A DNA stretch of 64,000 nt from JAHQVK01 sp036788295 (GCA_036788295.1 DAIQNR010000016.1:1-64000); one strand, 5' to 3'. Positions 44,802 through 54,559 are shown, counted from the first letter of the stretch. Numbers and translations are program-made. Notes: generated by a model not told the origin, from the sequence alone.

Positions 44802-45806
44802 GTGGAAGCGGTACTCTCCCAAAGCGAGGTCAACGCCCTCATCAACGCGGTCGCCCAAGGCGGCGTGGACGAGAGCGACGGGGCGGGCTCGGACGACGCG
44901 CGGGGCTACGATCTCACCAGCAACGACCGGATCGTCCGGGGCCGGATGCCGACCCTCGACATCCTCAACCAGCGGCTCGCCCGCTTGATGAGGATCTCGT
45001 TCTTCAACATGTTCCGGCGCAGTGTGGACGTCCACCACGACTCCACGCAGCTGATGAAATACAGCGAGTTCATCTCGTCGGTGTCGGTGCCCGCCTGCCT
45101 GAACGTGTTCCGGATGCCGCCCCTTCGCAATACTTGCCTCGTCGCGGTGGATTCGGGGCTCATGTTCGGTCTCGTGGACTATGTCTTCGGGGGTTCGGGG
45201 ACCTGGTACCGGGTCGAGGGCCGGGACTACAGCAGCATCGAGCTCAGGCTCATCCAGCAAGTGGTGTCGATGGTGCTGTCGGACCTGGGCAGCGCCTGGG
45301 AGCCGGTGATCGAGGTGACCCCGGAGTACATTCGGACCGAAGTGAACCCGCAGTTCGCCGCGATCGCGGCTCCGACCGACGTGACCGTGAACATCACGTT
45401 CGAGGTCGAGCTCGAGGCGACCACCAAAGGACAGATCTCGCTTCTCATCCCTTACGGGGTGATCGAGCCCATCCGTCCCTTGTTGTCGTCGGCGCTTCAG
45501 ACCGAGAGAAACCAGGAGGACAACCACTGGCGCACCGCGATTCGCTCCGTGATCCCCTCGATCGAGGTCGATATGCGGGTGGAGATCGGGCAGGCCCTCG
45601 TCACCGTGGAGGAGCTTCTGTCGCTCGAAGTCGGAGACACGGTTCGGCTCGACGTCGATGCGGGAGCGCCGCTCCCGGTCCACGTCGAGGGTATTGCCAA
45701 GACGGCGGGGCACCCGGTGGTCAGCCGCGGCTGCCTCGCCATTCAGCTCAGCCAGCCGCTCGGGCCGTTTCGGCCCCTGCGACGGCCGGGAAGGGATGAA
45801 AGATGA
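44802..45806 (+). CDS. fliM: Flagellar motor switch protein FliM
   Basis: A 334-residue C-ring protein. The N-terminal CheY-binding peptide is LSQSEVNALI (5-14). The middle CheC-like domain includes VFRMPPLRNTCLVAVDSGLMF and VDYVFGG, and the C-terminal SpoA domain includes VTVEELLSLEVGDTVRL. GTG 44802 is the start that puts the peptide at the N-terminus. It overlaps fliN by 4 bp. Confidence 0.95.
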   Translation: MEAVLSQSEVNALINAVAQGGVDESDGAGSDDARGYDLTSNDRIVRGRMPTLDILNQRLARLMRISFFNMFRRSVDVHHDSTQLMKYSEFISSVSVPACLNVFRMPPLRNTCLVAVDSGLMFGLVDYVFGGSGTWYRVEGRDYSSIELRLIQQVVSMVLSDLGSAWEPVIEVTPEYIRTEVNPQFAAIAAPTDVTVNITFEVELEATTKGQISLLIPYGVIEPIRPLLSSALQTERNQEDNHWRTAIRSVIPSIEVDMRVEIGQALVTVEELLSLEVGDTVRLDVDAGAPLPVHVEGIAKTAGHPVVSRGCLAIQLSQPLGPFRPLRRPGRDER

Positions 45807-46162
45807 CGGAGATCGAGACGCACGCCTCCGACGACGACGGGCTCGAGCCCGCGGGGAGAGAGACCTCCGCGAGCGCCCGGCGCAGTGACCTCGAGCTCGA
45901 GAACCTCGAGCGGATCATGGACATTCCGCTCGTGGTCTCGGTGGAGCTCGGGCGAACCAACATCCAGATCGGGGACCTGCTGCAGCTCGCGCAGGGCAGC
46001 ATCGTAGAACTCACCAAGCTCGCCGGCGAGCCGCTCGACGTGCTCGTCCACGGGAAGCTGGTGGCCCGAGGGGAGGCGGTCGTCATCAACGACCAGTTCG
46101 GGGTCCGCCTCACCGACATCGTGAGCCAGACCGAGCGCATCGAGTCGCTCAAGGGAGCCTGA
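45803..46162 (+). CDS. fliN: Flagellar motor switch protein FliN
   Basis: A 119-residue SpoA-domain protein: acidic N-terminus, then IMDIPLVVSVELGRTNIQIGDLLQLAQGSIVEL (in parts) and the closing FGVRLTDIVSQTERIESL. It forms the bottom of the C ring with FliM. Normal length and coupled start (ATGA). Confidence 0.95.
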   Translation: MTEIETHASDDDGLEPAGRETSASARRSDLELENLERIMDIPLVVSVELGRTNIQIGDLLQLAQGSIVELTKLAGEPLDVLVHGKLVARGEAVVINDQFGVRLTDIVSQTERIESLKGA

Positions 46163-46163
46163 C

Positions 46164-46835
46164 ATGTACGAGCCACAGAAGAAGACACCCACGAGCTCCG
46201 CCGCGGCCCCCGCGAGGACGGCGGGGCGATGGGTCTGGGCCCGGTGGGGCCTCACCGTGGTCGCGCTGCTCGTCTCGGTGGCGGGGGGCGCGACGTGGGT
46301 CGAGGCGTCCGGGGCGAGCGCTCGGCCTGGGCTGTCCGCCCTCGTGGACGAGAAGGCGAGGTCCCCCGCCCCGGAGGTCATGGCGAGCCCCGCCCATCGG
46401 GCCGAGCAGCAGGGCACCGGCCCGGTGACCGCCGCACTCCAAATCGCGCTCTTCGCTCTGCTCATCGGCGGGCTCATCTTCGGCGCGGCGTTCGCGGTGA
46501 AGCGGGCTCGTGAGGCCCGGATGGGTCAGGATCTCTCGGCCCACCTCGCGGTTCGGGAGTCGATCTGGGTGGGCCGGGGACAGCGCATCCTGGTGCTCGG
46601 GTTCGAGAACCAACGGGTCCTGGTGGGGGTGAGCCAAGGCGGCATGCATAGCCTCGGGGTCTTCGGGGACGGCAAGAACTCGCCCCTCGAGGCCGGTCCG
46701 ATCGAGCGGGAGGCCGAGCGCCGAAAGCGGCCGTCCCGAGACTTCTCGGAGCTCGTTCAGCGCGAGCTGGCCGTCGTGACCCCGGGGCCGAACGACCGTC
46801 GCCAGCGCATGCTCAGCGAGCTCGACGCGCTTTGA
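46164..46835 (+). CDS. fliO: Flagellar biosynthetic protein FliO
   Basis: A 223-residue membrane protein. It has a first hydrophobic segment (about 25-47), a second (about 93-113, ALQIALFALLIGGLIFGAAF in part), and the FliO cytoplasmic domain with IWVGRGQRILVLGFENQRVLVGVS. FliO helps assemble the FliP ring. Two membrane helices make it longer than many FliO. It lies directly between fliN and fliP. Confidence 0.82.
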   Translation: MYEPQKKTPTSSAAAPARTAGRWVWARWGLTVVALLVSVAGGATWVEASGASARPGLSALVDEKARSPAPEVMASPAHRAEQQGTGPVTAALQIALFALLIGGLIFGAAFAVKRAREARMGQDLSAHLAVRESIWVGRGQRILVLGFENQRVLVGVSQGGMHSLGVFGDGKNSPLEAGPIEREAERRKRPSRDFSELVQRELAVVTPGPNDRRQRMLSELDAL

Positions 46836-46860
46836 CCCCCTCCCGGGGAAGGAGAGACCC

Positions 46861-47514
46861 ATGGACATCGCAGCCTCCGAGATCGGGGCGACGCCGCTGC
46901 GTCTGCTCGTCTTCTTGACCGTCCTGACATTCCTCCCCGGGATCGTGATCTCGATGACCGCGTTCTTGCGGATCATCTTGGTGCTGGGGTTCACGAGGCA
47001 GGCGATGGGCCTCCCCCAGATGCCCCCAAACCAAGTGCTCATCGGCCTGTCGCTGTTTCTCACGTACTTCGTGATGGCTCCGGCGATCGATGAGATTTGG
47101 GAGAAGGCGGCCGCGCCTTACCTGAGCGGCGAGATCGAGGAGATCGAGGCGCTCGAGCGGGGGATCGCTCCGCTGAAGCGCTTCATGCTCGACCAGACGA
47201 GAGAGGAGGAGATCATCTTGATGGGGAACCTCGCCAAGGAGAGCTTCTCGACGAGGGAGGAGGTCCCGCTGCGGGTGCTCGTGCCCGCTTTCGTACTCAG
47301 CGAGCTGAGGATCTCGTTTTCCATCGGGTTTCTCTTGTTCATCCCGTTTCTCGTGATCGATCTATCCATCGCCGCGCTCCTGAACGCGCTCGGCATGATC
47401 ATGCTCCCGCCGACGGTGGTCGCCCTGCCGTTCAAGATCATGATCTTCGTGCTCGGCAACGGGTGGGCGCTCGTGGTCGGGACGATGGTTCGGTCGTTCG
47501 GAGGTCCATCGTGA
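46861..47514 (+). CDS. fliP: Flagellar biosynthetic protein FliP
   Basis: A 217-residue export-gate protein with four membrane helices. Signatures are MTAFLRIILVLGFTRQAMGLPQMPPNQVL (in parts), the TSREEVPLRVLVPAFVLSELR region and IDLSIAALLNALGMIMLPP. An N-terminal cleavable signal, found in some FliP, is not evident. A strong GGAGAG site precedes the ATG. Confidence 0.95.
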   Translation: MDIAASEIGATPLRLLVFLTVLTFLPGIVISMTAFLRIILVLGFTRQAMGLPQMPPNQVLIGLSLFLTYFVMAPAIDEIWEKAAAPYLSGEIEEIEALERGIAPLKRFMLDQTREEEIILMGNLAKESFSTREEVPLRVLVPAFVLSELRISFSIGFLLFIPFLVIDLSIAALLNALGMIMLPPTVVALPFKIMIFVLGNGWALVVGTMVRSFGGPS

Positions 47515-47783
47515 CCCCGGAGCTCGCCGCGGACGTCCTGGGGTACGCGCTGACCAGCGGCGCCATCGTTATGGCCCCGATCCTGCTCACCGGCCTGACG
47601 GTGGGCATCTCGGTGGGCGCGATTCAGGCGGCGACGCAGGTCAACGAACCGACCTTGACCTTCGTCCCCAAGGTCATCTCGGTGGGTCTCGTGGCCGGAT
47701 TTCTCCTTCCATGGGGGACCCGGCGCTTCATCATGATCCTCGAGATGGTCCTCGCGACCGTCGGAAACCTGGGGGCACCGTGA
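47511..47783 (+). CDS. fliQ: Flagellar biosynthetic protein FliQ
   Basis: A 90-residue export-gate protein with two membrane hairpin helices and the family motif VGISVGAIQAATQVNEPTLTFVPK (in parts). The GTG start overlaps the fliP stop (GTGA). It forms the gate with FliP and FliR. Confidence 0.94.
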   Translation: MTPELAADVLGYALTSGAIVMAPILLTGLTVGISVGAIQAATQVNEPTLTFVPKVISVGLVAGFLLPWGTRRFIMILEMVLATVGNLGAP

Positions 47784-48511
47784 GCCCCGAGCTGAGCCTG
47801 TCCTCCTTGCTCGCGTTCATCCGTCTCAGCGCCTTCTTCACCTCGGCGCCGTTTCCCGGCCCGCTGGCGGCCGGACGGGCTCGGTTCGTCATCGCGGCGG
47901 CGCTCGCGTTCGGGTTCGCCGGGGACTTTCCTGGGCCGCCCCCCGCGTCGCTCGCCGGGGCGGTCATCCTGGAGGCCCTGCTCGGGCTGACCATGGGGTT
48001 TCTGTTGAGCCTCGTTCTGCACGCGTTCGGTTACGCCGGAGAGACGGTCTCTCAGCAGATGGGCTTGCGGATGCCCGGATTCGCAAACCCCCTCGACCCC
48101 AACCTCTCCTTGCTCGGCTCGGCGCTCATCATCATCGCTCTATGCCTGTTTGCCATGGGCCCGGGGCCGCTGCGGCTCGCCGCCTTTCTCCACCGCATGT
48201 TCGAGATCATCCCGCCCGGGTCCTTGACCGAGTTTCCGAAGGACTCGCGCCTGGTTCTCGCCGCCGGGGCCGAGCTGTTCGACGGGACACTGAGGGTAGG
48301 AGCGCCGCTCATCGCCGCCGTGTTCGCGGCGCAGCTCGTGCTGGCGGTGCTCGCTCGCTCGGTTCCGACGCTCAATCTTTTCATCGAAGGGCCTGCGCTC
48401 ACCACCAGCGCCGGGGTCGTGGGAATCATCGCTACGCTCAATACCTTTGCACCCATGTTCGACCGCCTGTTCAACCGACGGCTCGAGCAGATCGGGTCCT
48501 GGTTCTCTTGA
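47780..48511 (+). CDS. fliR: Flagellar biosynthetic protein FliR
   Basis: A 243-residue membrane protein with about six hydrophobic segments. It has ARFVIAAALAFGF, the ETVSQQMGLRMPGFANPLDPN motif (in parts) and the C-terminal RSVPTLNLFIEGPAL. The GTG start overlaps the fliQ stop (GTGA). It completes the FliPQR gate. Confidence 0.93.
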   Translation: MSPELSLSSLLAFIRLSAFFTSAPFPGPLAAGRARFVIAAALAFGFAGDFPGPPPASLAGAVILEALLGLTMGFLLSLVLHAFGYAGETVSQQMGLRMPGFANPLDPNLSLLGSALIIIALCLFAMGPGPLRLAAFLHRMFEIIPPGSLTEFPKDSRLVLAAGAELFDGTLRVGAPLIAAVFAAQLVLAVLARSVPTLNLFIEGPALTTSAGVVGIIATLNTFAPMFDRLFNRRLEQIGSWFS

Positions 48512-48523
48512 TCCGAGGTAGGT

Positions 48524-49603
48524 ATGAGCGAGTCCGAGTCCACCGACAAGACCGAACAACCTACCCCGAGGAAGCGGGAGAAGGCGAGGAAAGAGGGCCA
48601 GACCGCGAGCTCGCAGGAGGTTGGGGTCGCGGTCGCGGTGATCGTGCTCGTCATCGGCCTGCTGTGGGTGTTGCCGGTCACCACCGCGACCTTCCTGAGG
48701 ACCGCCGCCGGCATGCTCGATCGGCCGACTTTTGGGTCTCTCACCGTCCCCGAAGCCACCGAGGCGGTGATCGCCGGACTGCTCGCCTCGGCGGCGCTGG
48801 TCCTGCCGGTGGCATTCATCATGATGGTGCTCGGGACGCTGCTGAGCATCGCGCAGGTTGGAATCCACCTGAACTTCGAGAACGCCGGGCTCAAGTGGTC
48901 GCGGCTGAACCCGCAGAACTGGCTCAAGAAGGTCTTCTCGGTCGAGCTTCCGGTCAACCTCGCGAAGTCCCTCCTGAAGGGTCTTGGAGTGGTCGCGGTC
49001 GCGGTGCTCGGGGTGCATGACCTCCCCGAGCGGCTGTGGCGCCTGTCGGGGGTGCCGGCCGGCGTGCTCGCCAAAGAGCTGGGCGGGGTCGCCTTCGCGG
49101 TGGCCTCCCGGGTGGCGACGCTGCTCGTGCTCCTCGCGATCTTCGACGTCCTTTGGTCTCGGCACCGGCACGAGCAGAAGCTCCGCATGAGCAGGCAGGA
49201 GCTGAAGGACGAGATGAAGGACAGCGAAGGCAACCCCCAGGTGCGGGCGGTGATGCGGCGGCGGATGGGGGACATCGGCCGAAAACGGCTGCGGACCGTG
49301 CTCGCCGATGCGACGGTCGTCACCACCAATCCCACCCACTATGCGGTGGCCCTTCGCTATTGGCGGGGAAAAGACAGCTGCCCGGTCGTGGTGGCGAAGG
49401 GGATCGACTTTCGCGCGGCGCGCATCCGCGCGCTCGCGGCGGAGCTCGGCATCCCGGTCATCGAGGACAAACCGCTCGCCCGTACGCTCTACGCGCTCGT
49501 CCCCGAAGGCCGCGGCGTTCCAGAAGACCTCTACCGCAGCGTCGCTCGGCTCTTGGCGGTCGTCTACCGGCGCCGAGGCGCCATCTCTCGAGGTGAACCA
49601 TGA
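48524..49603 (+). CDS. flhB: Flagellar export switch protein FlhB
   Basis: A 359-residue export-gate protein: N-terminal DKTEQPTPRKREKARKEGQ, four membrane helices (about 30-210), and a cytoplasmic domain with the autocleavage site N269-PTH in TTNPTHYAVALRY. Cleavage there, prompted by FliK, switches export from hook to filament substrates. The overlap with flhA is 4 bp. Confidence 0.96.
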   Translation: MSESESTDKTEQPTPRKREKARKEGQTASSQEVGVAVAVIVLVIGLLWVLPVTTATFLRTAAGMLDRPTFGSLTVPEATEAVIAGLLASAALVLPVAFIMMVLGTLLSIAQVGIHLNFENAGLKWSRLNPQNWLKKVFSVELPVNLAKSLLKGLGVVAVAVLGVHDLPERLWRLSGVPAGVLAKELGGVAFAVASRVATLLVLLAIFDVLWSRHRHEQKLRMSRQELKDEMKDSEGNPQVRAVMRRRMGDIGRKRLRTVLADATVVTTNPTHYAVALRYWRGKDSCPVVVAKGIDFRAARIRALAAELGIPVIEDKPLARTLYALVPEGRGVPEDLYRSVARLLAVVYRRRGAISRGEP

Positions 49604-51678
49604 ATACGCAGAGTCTCCTCTCCCTACCGGGCAGAGCGTTCAGCGCGGAAGTCGTCGTCGGGGTCGTGTTCCTCGGCGTGGTCTCGCTGCTCATCGTCCC
49701 CGTCCCTGGAGTGGCGCTCGACATGCTGCTCGCGGTGAGCATCGGCTTCTCCGCCATCGTCTTTCTGACCGCGCTGTTTTCGGAGCGGCCGACCGACTTC
49801 AGCGTCTTTCCTACGCTGCTGCTCATCAGCACCCTGCTGCGGCTCGCTCTGAACATCGCGTCCACCCGGCTCATCCTTCTCAATGGCCACCAGGGCCCGG
49901 ACGCCGCCGGGGAGGTGATCCAGGCGTTCGCGACCCTGGTCGTCGGAGGCAACCTAGGGGTGGGGCTCATCGTGTTCTTGGCCCTGGTCCTCATCAACTT
50001 CGTCGTCATCACCAAAGGGGCCGGGCGCATCGCGGAGGTGGCGGCCCGGTTCACGCTCGACGCCATGCCCGGACGACAGATGGCCATCGACGCCGAGCTG
50101 AACGCGGGCGCGATCAGCGAAGAGCAGGCCCGGGCCCGGCGCACCGAGATCGAGAGCCAGGCGAACTTCTACGGGGCCATGGATGGCGCGAGCAAGTTCG
50201 TCCGCGGAGACGCCATCGCGGGCCTCATCATCACCGCGGTGAACCTCGTGGGCGGGGTCGCCATCGGCATGATGCAGCAGAACCTCTCCTTCTCGGCCGC
50301 GGTCGGAACCTATCCGGTCCTCACCGTGGGCGACGGCCTCGTCTCCCAGATGCCCGCGCTCGTGGTCTCGACCTCTGCTGGTCTTGCCATCTCCCGGGCG
50401 TCCGGGCGGCAAGCTTTCGGCCAGCAGGTCGTCACCCAGATGCTGGGCATGCGCAACGTGCTCGTCATCGCCGGTGGGTTTCTGATGTTCATCGGTCTTC
50501 TGCCCGGGCTCCCGTTCTTCCCGTTCGCCCTGATGGCCTCGGCTCTCGGGTTGATGGTGATGAGGCAGAACCGCGACGCGAACGCGGTCGCCAGGCAGGC
50601 CGAGAAGGACAAGGAGGAGAGCGACCAGCCGACGGAGCCGTCGATGGCGGAGATTCTCCGGGTGGACCCCCTGACCTTGGAGGTGGGGTACGGACTGCTG
50701 TCCCTCGTGGATGCTTCGCGGGGCGGGGACATCCCCGACCGAGTGAAGAAGCTGCGGCGGCAGCTCGCGCAGGAGCTGGGGCTCATCGTCCCGCCGGTGC
50801 GGGTGGTGGACAACCTCCAGCTCGAGCCCGGTCAGTACGCGATTCGGTTGTACGGGGTCGAGGTCGCCCGCGCGAAGGTGGTGGCGGACCGCTTCATGGC
50901 GATCGACTCCGCCGGCATCCAGTCGTTCCCGGGAGGGATCGAGACCAAGGAGCCGGTCTTTGGTCTTCGCGCGTTCTGGATTCGCGGCGCGGACCGCCAG
51001 CTCGCCGAGTCCAGAGGCCTGACCGTCGTCGATCCATCGACGGTGCTGACGACCCACCTCGCCGAGGTCCTGCGCCGAAACGCCGATCAGCTGCTCGGGC
51101 GAGACCAGACGAGCGAGCTCGTCGATTTCGCCCGGGCCGAGCACCCGAAGCTCGTCTCGGAGCTCATCCCGGAGCCCTTGTCGCTCGGGGAGCTCGTGGG
51201 GGTGCTGCAGACGCTGCTCGCGGAGCGGGTGTCGATCCGCAACCTTCGGGGGATCCTGGAGGCGGTGGCGGGCGCCATCCCCCAAGGCAAGGATCCGCGC
51301 CGGCTGGCCGAGGCCGCCCGGGCGGGGCTCTGGAGGGAGATCTCCGGCGGCGTCGCCGACGACGACGGGGTGATCCACGCGATTCTCCTCGACCGCGAGC
51401 TCGAGCTGACCTTGCGGGGGTCCTTGGCCCCCGGCGGGGTGCTCGCGCCCGAACCACACATTTACCAGGCCGTGGTCGAGCAGACCGCGGCGCTCGCACG
51501 GCAGGCGTCGGAAGATCGTCACCCGCCGTGCGTGCTCGTAGCCGATGACCTGCGTCGGCCGCTTCGTGAGCTGGTCGGGAGTCAACTTCCCGACGTTCCG
51601 GTCCTCGCCATCCGCGAGCTCGACCGGCAAGCGGAGCTGCGGGTCGTGGGTACGGTCTCTGCAAACAACTCGAGGTGA
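49600..51678 (+). CDS. flhA: Flagellar biosynthesis protein FlhA
   Basis: A 692-residue export-gate protein with about eight membrane helices in residues 15-330, including the FHIPEP-family region (FLTALFSERPTDFSVFPTLLL and AELNAGAISEEQARARR, read in parts). A large cytoplasmic domain (about 345-692) forms the nonameric ring binding chaperones. Length and order are normal. It starts inside the flhB stop (ATGA). Confidence 0.96.
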   Translation: MNTQSLLSLPGRAFSAEVVVGVVFLGVVSLLIVPVPGVALDMLLAVSIGFSAIVFLTALFSERPTDFSVFPTLLLISTLLRLALNIASTRLILLNGHQGPDAAGEVIQAFATLVVGGNLGVGLIVFLALVLINFVVITKGAGRIAEVAARFTLDAMPGRQMAIDAELNAGAISEEQARARRTEIESQANFYGAMDGASKFVRGDAIAGLIITAVNLVGGVAIGMMQQNLSFSAAVGTYPVLTVGDGLVSQMPALVVSTSAGLAISRASGRQAFGQQVVTQMLGMRNVLVIAGGFLMFIGLLPGLPFFPFALMASALGLMVMRQNRDANAVARQAEKDKEESDQPTEPSMAEILRVDPLTLEVGYGLLSLVDASRGGDIPDRVKKLRRQLAQELGLIVPPVRVVDNLQLEPGQYAIRLYGVEVARAKVVADRFMAIDSAGIQSFPGGIETKEPVFGLRAFWIRGADRQLAESRGLTVVDPSTVLTTHLAEVLRRNADQLLGRDQTSELVDFARAEHPKLVSELIPEPLSLGELVGVLQTLLAERVSIRNLRGILEAVAGAIPQGKDPRRLAEAARAGLWREISGGVADDDGVIHAILLDRELELTLRGSLAPGGVLAPEPHIYQAVVEQTAALARQASEDRHPPCVLVADDLRRPLRELVGSQLPDVPVLAIRELDRQAELRVVGTVSANNSR

Positions 51679-51684
51679 GCCGTC

Positions 51685-52833
51685 ATGCAGGTCCAGATTG
51701 TCAGAGCTTCGACACGGCACCGAGCCCTCGCGGAGGCGCGCCGTTTGATGGGTCCCGACCCGCTCGTTCTGTCGGTTCGCCGCAGACCGGGGAGCCGGGG
51801 CGAGGATGAGTGGGAAGCGCTCGTGGCCCGGGACACCCCCGAGCCGGTCGCTGCCCGCCGTGGGGAGGCGGAGGCCCCGCCCTGGGAAGAGCTCGAGCGG
51901 CTGCGTGCCGATCTCGCCGAGCTGAAGGAGAGTATCCGAATGGGGCGAACGCCCAACGCGCAGCTGCTCACGCTCGCCCACCGCCTCGGACACATCGAGG
52001 CGGAGCTGCTCGCCAGCGTGCTGAAGGGACAGGAACTTCCAACTCGGTGGGCGCCGCTCGTCCAGCGGCTCGAGGCGGCCGGCTACCCTACCACCGATGC
52101 GCTCCGGGTGGTGCAGCGGCTCGACCGGACGACAGGGGCCGAGCCGGAGCCGGATTGGCGGGCCCACGAGGCGAGGGTGAGAGAAGCCCTGGCCGAGGAT
52201 CTCTCGGTGGCGCCGGCCGAAGAGCGGCTCGAGCCCGGGCTCGTGGTGTTCACGGGGGGCGCTGGCGTGGGAAAGACCACGCTCGCGGCCAAGCTCGCCG
52301 CCGATCTCTGCCTGGGCGGAGCGCAGAGCCCGGTGCTCGGGGTGATGAAGCCAAAGAGAGGGGTGGGTCTCGAGACGGTCCGGCGGTGCGCGACGGCGCT
52401 CGGCATCGAGTTCGTCGAGGTCCGAAGCACCGAGCAGCTCGAGGAGCTCGAGCAGCGCGCGGCCGACGGACCGGTCATCTTGGATTCCACCGCGGTGAAC
52501 CCCCTCGACGTCCACGCCCTCGATGAGATGGGGCGGTGGTTGAGGGCGGCTCCGAGCGCCGAGGTCCACATCGTGGTCTCGGCCCGGTACGCCGACGAGG
52601 AGCTGTCTCGGGCGATCGACGCCGCGGCCTTCGCGCCGAAGCGCCGCTTGTGCGCGACCCACCTCGACGAGGCCCCCTACCTGGGCCGGGTCATGGCGGC
52701 GGCGGCGCGCAGCCGGGTCCCCATCGGGTACCTGTCGCTCGGACCTCGGATCCCGGATGACCTCTCTCGGCCGGGGGTCGAGTCACTCATCGACTCGGTT
52801 TTGAAGACCGAGGGATCGAGGTTGTCGTCATGA
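51685..52833 (+). CDS. flhF: Flagellar SRP-type GTPase FlhF (divergent G motifs)
   Basis: A 382-residue SRP-GTPase relative that sets flagellar number and place. It has the N-terminal basic B domain, N-like helices (about 65-180) and P-loop GGAGVGKT (191-198). The G2 position normally DTYR-like reads MKPKRG, and G3 DTAGR reads DSTAVN (267-272), so GTP hydrolysis may be weak or absent. A THLDE motif replaces TKLDE. Position between flhA and flhG is canonical. Confidence 0.85.
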   Translation: MQVQIVRASTRHRALAEARRLMGPDPLVLSVRRRPGSRGEDEWEALVARDTPEPVAARRGEAEAPPWEELERLRADLAELKESIRMGRTPNAQLLTLAHRLGHIEAELLASVLKGQELPTRWAPLVQRLEAAGYPTTDALRVVQRLDRTTGAEPEPDWRAHEARVREALAEDLSVAPAEERLEPGLVVFTGGAGVGKTTLAAKLAADLCLGGAQSPVLGVMKPKRGVGLETVRRCATALGIEFVEVRSTEQLEELEQRAADGPVILDSTAVNPLDVHALDEMGRWLRAAPSAEVHIVVSARYADEELSRAIDAAAFAPKRRLCATHLDEAPYLGRVMAAAARSRVPIGYLSLGPRIPDDLSRPGVESLIDSVLKTEGSRLSS

Positions 52834-53816
52834 GTTTCACGATGGAACGCCGCGCGGCTGCCCGTCTCGTTTCGAGTCCAGTCCAGCAGCGCCCGCGGGT
52901 TATGACCATCGCCAGCGGAAAGGGTGGGGTGGGAAAGACGCAGATCGCGGTCAACCTCGCTGCCGCGCTGGCGCGGCTCGGACGGAAGGTCTTGCTCATC
53001 GATGCCGACTTGGGGCTCGCGAACGTGAACGTGCTGCTCGGGATGAGCCCGGACTTCAGCGCGGCCCACCTGCTCGACGGCAGCCGGGGCTTCGATGAGG
53101 TCGTGGTGAGCTACCGGGGCATGTTCGACCTGCTTCCGGCCGGCAGCGCGCTCGCTCACCTCGCCGAGCTCGAACAGCTGCAGCAGGTGAGATGGCTCGA
53201 GCGGCTCGAGATCGCCCGGAGGCCGTACGACGACGTTGTCGTCGATGCGTCCGCCGGCATCGGGGCCAACGTGCGCCTGTGTTTGTCGATCGCCGACGAG
53301 TCGCTGGTGGTCATGAACCCGGAGACCACCTCTCTCACCGACGCTTACGCGCTGGTGAAGGTGGCGAGAAAGGCTGGGTGCACCGGTCCGTTCAGCGTGG
53401 TGGTCAACCGAGTCCGGGTCGCCGAGCAGGCCCGTGAGATGTTTCGGTGCCTGGAGACCGCGGCTCGATCGTTTCTCGGGGTGGATCTCGAGTACGTGGG
53501 CTACGTCTACGCCGATCGCGCGGTCGAGCGGGCCACGGTGGAGCAGGTCCCGTTCGTCGAGTCCTTCCCCGGATCGCCGGCCGGCAAATGTCTGACCGCG
53601 CTGGCGGGGAGGCTCGATGGCCGCCGGAGCTCGAGCTTCGACGCAGCGAACCGGCGTTCTCGGCCGCAAGCGGCGTCCCCGAGCGAACCGGCCCTTTCGG
53701 ACATCGAGTCGGACCCACCGGTCGTCCCTGCGTCGCAGCGAGGCCCGGTCGAGGCCGAGGATGACCTGTTTTCGAGCCCCGTCCTTCGGACGGCGGGCCG
53801 CGCGACCGAGCACTGA
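52830..53816 (+). CDS. flhG: MinD-like ATPase FlhG/FleN
   Basis: A 328-residue ParA/MinD-family ATPase. The deviant Walker A is KGGVGKTQ (31-38) and the signature is LLIDADLGLANVNVLLG. A short basic N-terminus (MERRAAARL) may act as the FlhF-stimulating segment. The C-terminal 60 residues are low-complexity rather than a clear MinD membrane helix. With FlhF it controls flagellar number. Confidence 0.9.
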   Translation: MSFTMERRAAARLVSSPVQQRPRVMTIASGKGGVGKTQIAVNLAAALARLGRKVLLIDADLGLANVNVLLGMSPDFSAAHLLDGSRGFDEVVVSYRGMFDLLPAGSALAHLAELEQLQQVRWLERLEIARRPYDDVVVDASAGIGANVRLCLSIADESLVVMNPETTSLTDAYALVKVARKAGCTGPFSVVVNRVRVAEQAREMFRCLETAARSFLGVDLEYVGYVYADRAVERATVEQVPFVESFPGSPAGKCLTALAGRLDGRRSSSFDAANRRSRPQAASPSEPALSDIESDPPVVPASQRGPVEAEDDLFSSPVLRTAGRATEH

Positions 53817-53827
53817 GGAGCCAGCGG

Positions 53828-54559
53828 ATGCACCAGCTACTGAAGGCCTACACCAAGATGACCCCTCGTCACGCCCACACCGAGCACGACGAGGCGGTTC
53901 GCAAATACGCGCCGACGGTCTACCGCGTGGTTCGGCAGGTCGCCGAGCGCATGCCCGCCTCCGTGGACCGCGAGTACCTATTCTCGGCGGGCATGGTCGG
54001 GCTGCTCGACGCGCTCGGTAAGTTCGACCCGGACAAGGGCATCGCGTTCGAAGCGTACGCTCGCATTCGGATCAAGGGCGCGGTGCTCGACGAGCTGCGA
54101 AGCCTCGATCACCTCACCCGGTCGATGCGGCGAAAGTCGCGCACCGTCGTCGATTCCCGGTCCGAGCTCGAGAAGGTGGAGGGGGAGCCGGTCGGGGACG
54201 ACGCGGTCGCGGCGACGCTCGGCGTGAGCATCGAAGAGGTCCAGGTGAGCCGCAACCGAAAGGCGCCACCGGAGGTGGTCGATCCGTCCACCATCGACTC
54301 CCTGGCCGTCTCCGCGCTGTGGCAGCAGCCCTCGAGCGCCGTGGACTCGATGGAGTGGGAGGAGCACGTGCGGCTGCTGTCGAGGGCGCTCGCGGAGCTG
54401 CCGGAGCGAAACCGATTGGTGATCGGGCTCTACTACGAGGCCGAGCTCACCCTGCAGGAGATCGGCGAGGTCCTCGGGGTGACCCAGTCCCGGATCAGCC
54501 AGATCCTTCGAAAGACGGTCGAGCTGCTCCGGGAGCGTTTGGTGAGCGGAGCGGCTTGA
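53828..54559 (+). CDS. fliA: Flagellar sigma-28 factor FliA
   Basis: A 243-residue sigma factor of the FliA/WhiG class. Region 2 includes EYLFSAGMVGLLDALGKFD and FEAYARIRIKGAVLDELRSLD (in parts), region 3 follows, and region 4 ends LTLQEIGEVLGVTQSRISQIL. It transcribes late flagellar genes and is held by FlgM, which is encoded 7 kb downstream. Confidence 0.94.
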   Translation: MHQLLKAYTKMTPRHAHTEHDEAVRKYAPTVYRVVRQVAERMPASVDREYLFSAGMVGLLDALGKFDPDKGIAFEAYARIRIKGAVLDELRSLDHLTRSMRRKSRTVVDSRSELEKVEGEPVGDDAVAATLGVSIEEVQVSRNRKAPPEVVDPSTIDSLAVSALWQQPSSAVDSMEWEEHVRLLSRALAELPERNRLVIGLYYEAELTLQEIGEVLGVTQSRISQILRKTVELLRERLVSGAA

